From: Kaistia dalseonensis
Lineage (GTDB): Bacteria > Pseudomonadota > Alphaproteobacteria > Rhizobiales > Kaistiaceae
Direction of reading: 5' to 3'
DNA length: 64,000 bases
Assembly: GCF_030814715.1 (NCBI RefSeq)
Contig: NZ_JAUSVO010000002.1
Coordinates: 682,001 to 746,000, forward strand
Shown here: positions 57,256 to 64,000 of the stretch, one piece after another
How the letters are laid out: every line of letters starts with the position of its first letter
How positions within the stretch are numbered: the stretch's first letter is position 1
The notes under the pieces: generated by a model
The model's database searches: none
Seen by the model: the letters and a program-made list of their open reading frames with translations, nothing else
What the model was told of the DNA's origin: nothing
Position numbers and translations under genes: made by a program

Positions 57256-58830
57256 CTACCTGAGGCCGATCCAGGCGAGGAGCGCCGCCACGACCCAGAT
57301 GCCGATGGTCAGCCAGCGGTTTCCGCGTCCCTCGGCCCTGCCGATCGCCTCGACCGTGTCGGGCGAGAGCGTCAGCCCGTTGCGCGTCGCCTGGTCGAGT
57401 TGGGCGGCGATGCGTGCGCCATGCTCCACCATGCCGGGCAGGCGCGTCGCGGCGCGGCCGAAATCGGACAGACCACCGGCGGCCTCCTCGATCTTGCCGG
57501 CCGGTCCGAGATTGCGCTCGATCCATCCGCGCACGACCGGCTCGGAGGCATCCCACATGTCGAAATCGGGATCGAGCGATCGCGCCACGCCCTCGACGAC
57601 GACCATGGTCTTCTGCAGCATCAGAAGCTCGGGCCGGGTCTGCATGTCGAAGAGCTCGGTGATCTCGAAGAGCAGCGTCAGGAGCTTCGCCATCGAGATG
57701 TCGCGGGCCGGCTGGCCATGGATCGGTTCGCCAATGGCGCGCAGCGCCTGGGCGAAATCCTCCGGCGCATGGCGGGCGGGAACATAGCCGGCTTCCATAT
57801 GCACTTCGGCGATGCGCAGATAGTCGCGCTTGATGAAGCCGTAGAGGATTTCGGCGAGGAACCGCCGCTCCGCCTTGCCCAGCCGCCCCATAATGCCGAA
57901 ATCGACCGCGACGACATCGCCCTTGGCGTCGACGAAGAGATTGCCCTGGTGCATGTCGGCATGGAAGAAGCCGTCGCGCATGGCATGGCGCAGGAAGGCC
58001 TGCATCAGGTGCCGCGCCACCAGCTTCGGATCATGGCCGGCCGCGGCGATGCCCGCCGGATCGGAGAGCTTGACGCCGTCGATCCATTCGAGCGTCAACA
58101 CGTCGCGGGCCGTGCGCGCCCAGTCGATGGTGGGCACGCGAAAACCCGGATCGCCCTTTGTCCGCTCCGCCATTTCCGAGAGCGCGGCGGCCTCGAGCCG
58201 CAGGTCCATCTCCATCGAGACGGAGCGGGCGAGGATGTCGACGACGGAAACCGGCTTCAGCCGCCGCGAGGCCGGGTCGAGCTTCTCGACGAGGCCGGCG
58301 CCGGCATAGAAGGTCGAGAGATCGCGGCGGAAACGTCCGCGCACGCCGGGACGCAGGACCTTGACCGCGACGACGCGTACCGTGCCGTCGGCATCCGTGA
58401 CCTCGGCCTTGTGGACCTGGGCGATCGAGGCGGCGGCGATCGGCGGCGAGAAGGCTGAAAAGATCGTGTCGACCGGCCGGCCGAAATTGCGCTCGATCGT
58501 CGCGCGCGCAGCGGCCTCGCCAAAGGGTTCGATTTCATCGCGCAGCTTGCCGAGCGCCTCCGCGACATCATCGCCGACCAGATCGGCACGCGTCGCCAGG
58601 AACTGGCCGAGCTTCACATAGGAGGGGCCGAGGCGGTTGAGCGCATGCGATATCCGCTCGCCGCGATCGGCAACCTGCGCGGAGCGGCGTTCGAACAGGC
58701 GTCCGATGCGGATGCCAAATGCCGCGCCGGGCGGAATGTCGTCAATATCGACGATCGAGAAGGCGCCTTCGCGCGCCAGCACGAATCCGGCCGCCGCGAG
58801 GCGGAAGAGAGCGGCGGGGCCGATTGCCAT
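57256..58830 (-). CDS. ubiB: Ubiquinone biosynthesis protein kinase-like UbiB
   Basis: 524 residues. ABC1/UbiB atypical kinase: LGPSYVKLGQFLATRADLVGD (KxGQ), AAASIAQVHKAEV (A-rich loop), VVAVKVLRPGV, and FFHADMHQGNLFVD with VAVDFGIMGRL. One C-terminal membrane segment (WLTIGIWVVAALLAWI). It supports an early ubiquinone step, possibly as an ATPase that extracts precursors from the membrane. Five bases after ubiE; followed by the TA pair before coaBC. Confidence 0.96.
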   Translation of the reverse strand: MAIGPAALFRLAAAGFVLAREGAFSIVDIDDIPPGAAFGIRIGRLFERRSAQVADRGERISHALNRLGPSYVKLGQFLATRADLVGDDVAEALGKLRDEIEPFGEAAARATIERNFGRPVDTIFSAFSPPIAAASIAQVHKAEVTDADGTVRVVAVKVLRPGVRGRFRRDLSTFYAGAGLVEKLDPASRRLKPVSVVDILARSVSMEMDLRLEAAALSEMAERTKGDPGFRVPTIDWARTARDVLTLEWIDGVKLSDPAGIAAAGHDPKLVARHLMQAFLRHAMRDGFFHADMHQGNLFVDAKGDVVAVDFGIMGRLGKAERRFLAEILYGFIKRDYLRIAEVHMEAGYVPARHAPEDFAQALRAIGEPIHGQPARDISMAKLLTLLFEITELFDMQTRPELLMLQKTMVVVEGVARSLDPDFDMWDASEPVVRGWIERNLGPAGKIEEAAGGLSDFGRAATRLPGMVEHGARIAAQLDQATRNGLTLSPDTVEAIGRAEGRGNRWLTIGIWVVAALLAWIGLR

Positions 58831-58835
58831 CGGTC

Positions 58836-59612
58836 TCAGGTTTTCCAGCCCGAATGCAACGCCGAGATGCCGCCGGTCAGGTTGCGGTAGCTGACCTGCG
58901 AAAAGCCCGCCTGCCGGATCATCTGCGCGAAGCGCTCCTGATGCGGGAAACGGCGGATCGATTCGACCAGATAGCGATAGCTCTCGGCGTCGCCCGCGAC
59001 CGCGCGGCCCATCTGGGGGATCAGGTGGAAGGAATAGAGGTCATAGATCTTGTCGAGGCCGGGCACGTCGACGGAGGAGAATTCGAGGCAGAGAAAACGC
59101 CCGCCCGGCTTCAGGACGCGATAGGCCTCCTTCAGCGCCTGGTCGATGCGGGGCACGTTGCGGATGCCGAAGGCGATCGTGTAGGCGTCGAAACGGCCGC
59201 TTTCGAAGGGCAGCTCTTCAGCATTGCCCTCGACGAAGGTGACGTTGTCGGCGAGGCCGCGCTTCTCCGCGCGTTCGCGGCCGACCTCGAGCATCGAGGT
59301 GTTGATGTCGCAGACGATGGCCTTGGCGTTCTTGTGCGAGCGATCGACGATGCGGAACGAGACATCGCCCGTGCCGCCCGCGACATCCAGCACCTCGAAC
59401 GGCCGGTTCGACGGCGGCGACAACCAGGAGACCATCGCATCCTTCCAGATCCGGTGCAGGCCGCCCGACATCAGATCGTTCATCAGGTCGTAGCGCGACG
59501 CCACCTTGTGGAAGACGGCGTCGACCATGCCCTGCTTGGCGTCGAGCTCGACATCGCGAAAACCGAACGAGGCGCGCTGTTCTGCCTTGTCGGAAACAGT
59601 TTCCGTCGCCAT
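58836..59612 (-). CDS. ubiE: Demethylmenaquinol/2-methoxy-6-polyprenyl-benzoquinol methyltransferase UbiE
   Basis: 258 residues. SAM-dependent C-methyltransferase of ubiquinone (and menaquinone) synthesis. [38 protein letters not shown] (SAM loop), [19 protein letters not shown] and FLCLEFSS are present. ATG 59612 is 9 bases from AAGGAG; a GTG at 59615 is 6 bases from it and is equally possible. First gene of the ubiE-ubiB unit, divergent from mutM. Confidence 0.96.
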   Translation of the reverse strand: MATETVSDKAEQRASFGFRDVELDAKQGMVDAVFHKVASRYDLMNDLMSGGLHRIWKDAMVSWLSPPSNRPFEVLDVAGGTGDVSFRIVDRSHKNAKAIVCDINTSMLEVGRERAEKRGLADNVTFVEGNAEELPFESGRFDAYTIAFGIRNVPRIDQALKEAYRVLKPGGRFLCLEFSSVDVPGLDKIYDLYSFHLIPQMGRAVAGDAESYRYLVESIRRFPHQERFAQMIRQAGFSQVSYRNLTGGISALHSGWKT

Positions 59613-59724
59613 CACGCCACACTCCTTATATTACGCACGCCAGCATTCATTGCCGCCCTTGATAGACGAAGCGCGGCGATGGCGCCACGGCAGACCAACC
59701 GCATCGTTGACGCATCGAGAACAC

Positions 59725-60585
59725 ATGCCCGAATTGCCCGAAGTCGAAACCGTTCGCCAGGGTCTCGTCCCCGCCATGGAAGGCGCCGTGATCGACGCGC
59801 TGGAACAGAGGCGGCCTGATCTCCGCTTTCCCTTTCCCGCTGGCTTCGCCGAGCGTTTGACGGGCCGGACGATCATCGGCCTCGGGCGACGGGCCAAATA
59901 TCTGCTCGCTGATCTCGACGATGGCGCGCTCCTGATCATGCATCTCGGCATGTCCGGTTCGTTCCGCGTCGAGGACGGAACCATCCAGACGCCCGGCATC
60001 TTCTATCACCCGCGCGACAAGCAGGCGGCGCATGATCATGTCGTCTTCCATCTCTCGAACGGCAAGCGCGTCGTCTATAACGACCCGCGCCGCTTCGGCT
60101 TCATGGATCTGGTCCGGCGCGCCGATATCGCGACCACGCCCCATCTCGCGGGCCTCGGCATCGAGCCTGTTGGCAACGCCTTCGATGGCGTGACGTTGCA
60201 TGGCCTCTTCGCCGGCAAGCGCACGCCCCTCAAGGCCGCGCTGCTCGATCAACGCCTCGTGGCGGGCCTCGGCAACATCTATGTCTGCGAGGCGCTGCAT
60301 ATGGCCGGCCTGTCGCCCGAGCGTGCCGCCGGGACGATCACCGCTGAGGAGGCCGGGCGCCTCGCCACAGCGATCCGCGAGGTGCTCGGCGCGGCGATCG
60401 CGGCCGGCGGCTCCTCGCTGCGCGATCATCGCCAGGCCAATGGCGAACTCGGCTATTTCCAGCATTCCTTCCGCGTCTATGACCGCGAGGGCGAACCATG
60501 CCCCAATCTCGCCTGCTCAGGCGTCGTCACCCGCACCGTCCAATCCGGCCGCTCGACCTTCCACTGCCTGACATGCCAGCGCTGA
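59725..60585 (+). CDS. mutM: Formamidopyrimidine-DNA glycosylase
   Basis: 286 residues (also fpg). Removes 8-oxoguanine and ring-opened purines. N-terminal [13 protein letters not shown] with the catalytic Pro1 after Met removal and Glu2; H2TH region [20 protein letters not shown]; zinc finger [20 protein letters not shown] with Cys at the end (HCLTCQR). ATG 59725 begins exactly at MPELPEVE, where the protein must start; longer frames upstream are false. Confidence 0.97.
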   Translation: MPELPEVETVRQGLVPAMEGAVIDALEQRRPDLRFPFPAGFAERLTGRTIIGLGRRAKYLLADLDDGALLIMHLGMSGSFRVEDGTIQTPGIFYHPRDKQAAHDHVVFHLSNGKRVVYNDPRRFGFMDLVRRADIATTPHLAGLGIEPVGNAFDGVTLHGLFAGKRTPLKAALLDQRLVAGLGNIYVCEALHMAGLSPERAAGTITAEEAGRLATAIREVLGAAIAAGGSSLRDHRQANGELGYFQHSFRVYDREGEPCPNLACSGVVTRTVQSGRSTFHCLTCQR

Positions 60586-60648
60586 GCCGTCTTGAAGCCA
60601 TGCGTCCGCTCGACTACGCCTTGTCCATCACATCGAGCGGAGCGCCTC

Positions 60649-61422
60649 ATGGCCTATGAAACGATCATCGTCGAGACACGGGACGCTGTCGGCCTCATCC
60701 GCCTCGATCGTCCCAAGGCGCTGAACGCGCTGAGCCGGCAGCTCATCGCCGATCTGAACCATGCGCTCGATGGCTTCGAGGCCGATGACGCGATCGGCGC
60801 CATCGTGCTGACGGGATCGGACAAGGCCTTCGCGGCGGGCGCCGACATCACCGAGATGCAACGGCTCTCCTATGTCGACATCTTCATGCACGACTTCGTC
60901 GCCGAGTGGGAGCGGCTGTCGCGCGTCCGCAAGCCGGTCATCGCGGCCGTCGCCGGCTTCGCGCTCGGCGGTGGCTGCGAACTGGCGCTGATGTGCGATC
61001 TGGTCTTCGCCGCCGATACGGCGAAATTCGGCCAGCCGGAGATCACGCTGGGCCTCATTCCCGGCTCCGGCGGAACGCAGCGCCTGACCCGCGCCGTCGG
61101 CAAGGCCAAGGCGATGGACATGGTGCTGACGGGACGGCTGATCGACGCGGCGGAGGCCGAGCGCATCGGTCTCGTCTCGCGCGTCGTGCCGGCGGCGGAG
61201 CTTGTCGAGACGGCTGTCGCCGCCGCCGCGAAGATTGCTGGCCTGTCGCGGCCGGCCGTCCTGATGGCGAAGGAGGCGGTGAGCCGGTCCTTCGAGACGC
61301 CGCTTTCCGACGGAATCCGCACCGAGCGGCGCCTGTTCCATTCGCTTTTCGCGACCGAGGATGCCCATGAAGGCATGGCCGCTTTCCTCGAGAAAAGGCC
61401 ACCGGCGTTCCAAAACCGCTGA
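60649..61422 (+). CDS. Enoyl-CoA hydratase
   Basis: 257 residues. Crotonase family: [36 protein letters not shown] (oxyanion hole), Glu pair in [18 protein letters not shown] and [15 protein letters not shown]. Likely the short-chain hydratase of fatty-acid beta-oxidation (FadB1x/EchA type). Position between fpg and rpsT is the standard Rhizobiales order. ATG 60649 follows GGAG. Confidence 0.95.
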   Translation: MAYETIIVETRDAVGLIRLDRPKALNALSRQLIADLNHALDGFEADDAIGAIVLTGSDKAFAAGADITEMQRLSYVDIFMHDFVAEWERLSRVRKPVIAAVAGFALGGGCELALMCDLVFAADTAKFGQPEITLGLIPGSGGTQRLTRAVGKAKAMDMVLTGRLIDAAEAERIGLVSRVVPAAELVETAVAAAAKIAGLSRPAVLMAKEAVSRSFETPLSDGIRTERRLFHSLFATEDAHEGMAAFLEKRPPAFQNR

Positions 61423-61581
61423 AAGCCGCGATCGGACCCGCTTAGCCGATTGACGATCACGCGTGAGGCGACTATAAGCGCCCCTCGAACCGAGGCGGCA
61501 CCAGGCTGCCTCTTCCGTATTGCTGTGGCCGTCGGTCATGAGCGCGGAAATCCAACGAACCGAATTGATCAGGAAGGCCCC

Positions 61582-61848
61582 ATGGCCAATACGCCGTCCG
61601 CCAAGAAGGCTGCCCGCAAGATTGCTCACCGGGCCGATATCAACCGTACGCGCCGCAGCCGCGTCCGCACCTATGTGCGCAAGGTCGAGGAAGCCATCGC
61701 TTCCGGCAATCTCGCAGCTGCCGCCGAAGCATTCAAGAACGCCCAGCCGGAACTGATGCGCGCCGCCCAGAAGGGCGTGCTGCACAAGAACACGGCTTCG
61801 CGGAAGGTCTCGCGTCTCGCGGCCCGCGTTAAGGCGCTCACCGCCTGA
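61582..61848 (+). CDS. rpsT: 30S ribosomal protein S20
   Basis: 88 residues. [20 protein letters not shown] and [19 protein letters not shown] are the family start. A helical protein binding 16S rRNA. ATG 61582 follows AGGAAGG. Own terminator. Confidence 0.98.
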   Translation: MANTPSAKKAARKIAHRADINRTRRSRVRTYVRKVEEAIASGNLAAAAEAFKNAQPELMRAAQKGVLHKNTASRKVSRLAARVKALTA

Positions 61849-61874
61849 TTAATCCTTTCTGGGGATTCGCATTC

Positions 61875-61898
61875 AGCCCGGCTTCGGCCGGGCTTTTT
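61875..61898 (+). terminator. Rho-independent terminator after rpsT
   Basis: AGCCCGGC-TTCG-GCCGGGCT stem with a UUCG tetraloop followed by TTTT. Confidence 0.93.
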
Positions 61899-62502
61899 GT
61901 TATGCGGGTAAGTGCTTGCACGGGCTGATTCAATGTCAGAAATCCCGCTGAAGGCACCGTGGCAGCTTCCGCTGCTTCGCACCTTTTTTCATTGTTTGCC
62001 AATAACTTATGCCTTGGTTGGACATCGCTTACGTCGCGCCATCCGATTCCTCCGGAGTCAAGTGGCCACGTTCAAAAATTTTTCGCCCGCTACGCTTCCG
62101 CACCGCTTTTGCGGCGACGCGAAGTGAAGCCTTTGACTCGCAAGGGTTTAGTCGGAAGGGGCGGCCGATCGGCCGACCCGTCGCCGGTCCGGGGTCGAAT
62201 TATCTCGGTCATGAGGCGTTGCGGGGCACGGGGGGGCTGTGTATTTTCCCCCCATGGAGAAGGCGACGGAAGTTGTCTTCGACCAGTGCGTAGGAGCCGG
62301 TCACGGCTTTGGGAGTGTTTTGTCCCTCCCGCCAGTAAAGAGTGTGACGGCTAGTGCAATCACCGACATTGAGTTTGTTTATTCTGTAGTTTCTACGCGT
62401 ATTTTGTTGCCTTCCATTGAGAGGGCGCTCTCCAGACGCCAGCGTAGAGTTCAATTCTAGCATAGCCCTTACTTTGAATAGTGAGGGCATGAGGGAGATA
62501 CG
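61899..62502. other. 604-bp intergenic region between rpsT and the rhodanese gene
   Basis: No gene I can support: the short open frames here are unlike known proteins and lack good ribosome sites. The middle is richer in A+T than the rest of the window (62341-62400 is 26/60 G+C). It contains a perfect 14-bp palindrome CGGCCGATCGGCCG (62162-62175). I found no clear DnaA box (TTATCCACA or near forms) on either strand. The region may hold promoters for the rhodanese-dnaA pair, a small RNA, or remnants of an inserted element. Confidence 0.55.
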
Positions 62503-62949
62503 ATGTCTCGTTCGCCAGCCGGAAGCTTTGCCGGCGATGTTTCACCGACAGAGGCCTGGGACGGCCTCTCGAGCGAGCCGCAGGCGATGCTGATCGATGT
62601 GCGGACCCGCGCTGAGTGGGGTTACGTGGGCATTGTCGATCTGAGTGCGATCGGGAAGGAGACGCTGCTCGTCGAGTGGCAGAGCTATCCGGCGATGGAG
62701 GTCAATGCCGACTTCGCCGACGTGCTCTCGGCCGAGCTCGAGCGTCGCGGCATAGGCCGCGAGACGGCGCTCTATTTCATCTGCCGGTCTGGTGCCCGCA
62801 GCCTTGCGGCGGCGCGCGCCGTGGCGGCGGCCGGGTTCGATCGGTGTTTCAATATTGCGGGGGGCTTCGAGGGGCCCCTGGATGACGCACGGCACAGAGG
62901 TCTCGTTGACGGCTGGAAAGCCGCGGGCCTGCCGTGGGTTCAATCGTAA
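62503..62949 (+). CDS. Rhodanese-domain protein
   Basis: 148 residues, single rhodanese domain. [20 protein letters not shown] and [16 protein letters not shown] at the start, active-site loop [16 protein letters not shown] (catalytic Cys) and [16 protein letters not shown]. Transfers sulfane sulfur to an unknown acceptor, or acts as a redox/phosphate-type sensor. Strong GAGGGAGA ribosome site. It directly precedes dnaA (29-base gap) and may be co-transcribed with it. Confidence 0.92.
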   Translation: MSRSPAGSFAGDVSPTEAWDGLSSEPQAMLIDVRTRAEWGYVGIVDLSAIGKETLLVEWQSYPAMEVNADFADVLSAELERRGIGRETALYFICRSGARSLAAARAVAAAGFDRCFNIAGGFEGPLDDARHRGLVDGWKAAGLPWVQS

Positions 62950-62978
62950 CTAAATTCAAACTGAGAAAAGGGGCTGCG

Positions 62979-64000
62979 ATGCGCGATGACAGGACGGGCG
63001 AATTCGGTTCGGGAGCTTCGGCGTTGCGGGCGATCGCTGTTGACGATGTGTCGTCGATGAGCGGCCGTGCCGATGCCGCGCTCTGGGAGCGGGTTAAGCG
63101 TCGCCTGAGGACGGAACTGGGCGAGGACGTCTTCTCGAGCTGGTTCGCGCGCGTCGAGTTCGAGGATTCTGATGGTGTCACCGTCAACCTGTCGGTGCCC
63201 ACGCGCTTCCTGAAGTCCTGGATCCAGTCGCATTATCTCGAGAAGCTGGTCTCGCTCTGGACGTCGGAGATGGAATCGATCCGCCGCGTCGAGCTGATCG
63301 TGCGCGGCGCCGTGCGTGCTCGCGCGCCGGTCAAGGTCGAGAAGCCCGTGCTGGTCGAGGAGGCGCCTCAGATCGCCCCGACGCTCCTGCCGACGGCTTC
63401 CGCGCCGATCCAGGCGGTTGCCCGCACCGAGGCCGATGGCGCCGGCTCGCCGGTCGATCCGCGCTTCACCTTCGAGACCTTCTGCGAGGGGACGGCGAAC
63501 CGCGTCGCCTATGCGGCGGCGCGCGCCGTCGCCGAGACGCCGGCCGGTCGGCCGACCCCTTATAATCCGCTCTACATCCACGCCGGCGTCGGGCGCGGCA
63601 AGACGCATCTGCTGCATGCGGTCGCGCAGGCGGCCCGCCAGGCCGATCCGAGCCGCAAGGTCGTCTATCTGACGGCCGAGCATTTCATGTTCCGTTTCGT
63701 GGCGGCGCTGAAGAACCAGTCGGCCATCGCCTTCAAGGAAGGCCTGCGCGAGATCGACCTGCTGCTGATCGACGATCTGCAGTTCCTGCAGGGCAAGTCC
63801 GTGCAGCAGGAATTCTGCCACATGCTGAACGCGCTGATCGACGGCGCGCGGCAGGTGGTGGTCGCGGCCGATCGTCCGGCGGCTGATCTCGAAACGCTCG
63901 ACGAGCGCGTTCGCTCGCGCCTTCGTGGCGGCGTGGCGTTCGAAATCGGTGCACCGGATCTCGATCTGCGTCGCCAGATCCTGAAGAGCCGCTATGTGGC
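62979..64000 (+). CDS. dnaA: Chromosomal replication initiator protein DnaA, 3'-truncated by window edge
   Basis: About 340 N-terminal residues are in the window. Starts at the ATG after AAGGGG; domain I contains [22 protein letters not shown], followed by an Ala/Pro-rich linker, then the AAA+ domain with [19 protein letters not shown], Walker A GVGRGKTH (203-210), [18 protein letters not shown], Walker [10 protein letters not shown] (Asp265, Asp266) and [20 protein letters not shown]. It binds DnaA boxes and opens the origin. The DNA-binding domain IV lies outside the window. Usual position after rpsT in Rhizobiales, here with a rhodanese gene and a low-GC gap in between. Confidence 0.97.
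   Translation, partial: MRDDRTGEFGSGASALRAIAVDDVSSMSGRADAALWERVKRRLRTELGEDVFSSWFARVEFEDSDGVTVNLSVPTRFLKSWIQSHYLEKLVSLWTSEMESIRRVELIVRGAVRARAPVKVEKPVLVEEAPQIAPTLLPTASAPIQAVARTEADGAGSPVDPRFTFETFCEGTANRVAYAAARAVAETPAGRPTPYNPLYIHAGVGRGKTHLLHAVAQAARQADPSRKVVYLTAEHFMFRFVAALKNQSAIAFKEGLREIDLLLIDDLQFLQGKSVQQEFCHMLNALIDGARQVVVAADRPAADLETLDERVRSRLRGGVAFEIGAPDLDLRRQILKSRYV

Noticed and set aside
62209-62490. 93-residue minus-strand ORF in the low-GC gap
   Set aside because: No good ribosome site, no recognisable motif, unusual codon use; not supported as a gene.
62000-63000. Replication origin next to dnaA
   Set aside because: No DnaA-box cluster seen; in Rhizobiales oriC is generally near hemE rather than dnaA.

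Overview
The window reads as a core-chromosome segment of an alphaproteobacterium of the order Hyphomicrobiales (Rhizobiales). The DNA is GC-rich and almost fully coding. The gene neighbourhoods are ones I recognise from that order: pckA next to chvI-chvG-hprK-EIIA(Man)-HPr-ahcY, divL with tsaE and addB-addA, trpFBA-accD-folC, aroA-cmk-rpsA-sppA-ihfB, and fpg / ubiE-ubiB-coaBC close to rpsT and dnaA. I cannot fix the genus from sequence alone. The window cuts pnp at its 5' end and dnaA at its 3' end.

Layout. 1-3.2 kb: end of pnp with a strong terminator, then a Tat-exported nitroreductase-like protein. 3.2-5.8 kb (minus): pckA and a HugZ-type flavin/heme protein. 6.1-9.9 kb (plus): ChvI/ChvG two-component system followed by the nitrogen-type PTS output proteins HprK, EIIA and HPr. 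10-11.5 kb: ahcY behind a 16-bp perfect palindrome that looks like a methionine-cycle operator. 11.8-23.2 kb (plus): a long overlapping operon of DivL (Tyr replaces the phosphorylated His), a TsaE-sugar kinase fusion, a MurU-like nucleotidyltransferase, AddB and AddA. 23.3-24.2 kb: cytochrome c and thioredoxin. 24.2-35.5 kb (minus): folC, accD, trpA, trpB, trpF, a LapA-domain protein, ihfB, sppA, rpsA, cmk and aroA. 35.7-36.3 kb: an acidic TIGR02300 protein and tRNA-Ala(GGC).

36.4-48.3 kb is the most accessory-looking part: two small secreted proteins, a metal P-type ATPase, a lone cobF, a five-gene UrtABCDE-like ABC importer, a 55-residue proline-rich protein, a single-domain response regulator, a SHOCT membrane protein, and an amidohydrolase divergent from a LysR regulator. 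48.3-55.2 kb: nadE, a secreted MliC-META protein, a HisC-family aminotransferase, cysK, dut and a DUF4105 protein. 55.3-64 kb: coaBC, a toxin-antitoxin pair wedged between coaBC and ubiB, ubiE, fpg, enoyl-CoA hydratase, rpsT, a 0.65-kb low-GC gap, a rhodanese and dnaA.

How the genes fit together. Several clusters link envelope or nutrient sensing to central metabolism: ChvGI with the PTS and pckA; amgK/murU-like cell-wall recycling with DivL cell-cycle signalling. I saw no CRISPR array, insertion sequence, prophage or secondary-metabolite cluster. No wholly new system stands out. The best candidates for a second look are the TA pair co-transcribed with coaBC, the TsaE-kinase/MurU pair, the ahcY palindrome, the repeat-flanked LysR/amidohydrolase intergenic region, and the low-GC gap upstream of the rhodanese-dnaA pair.
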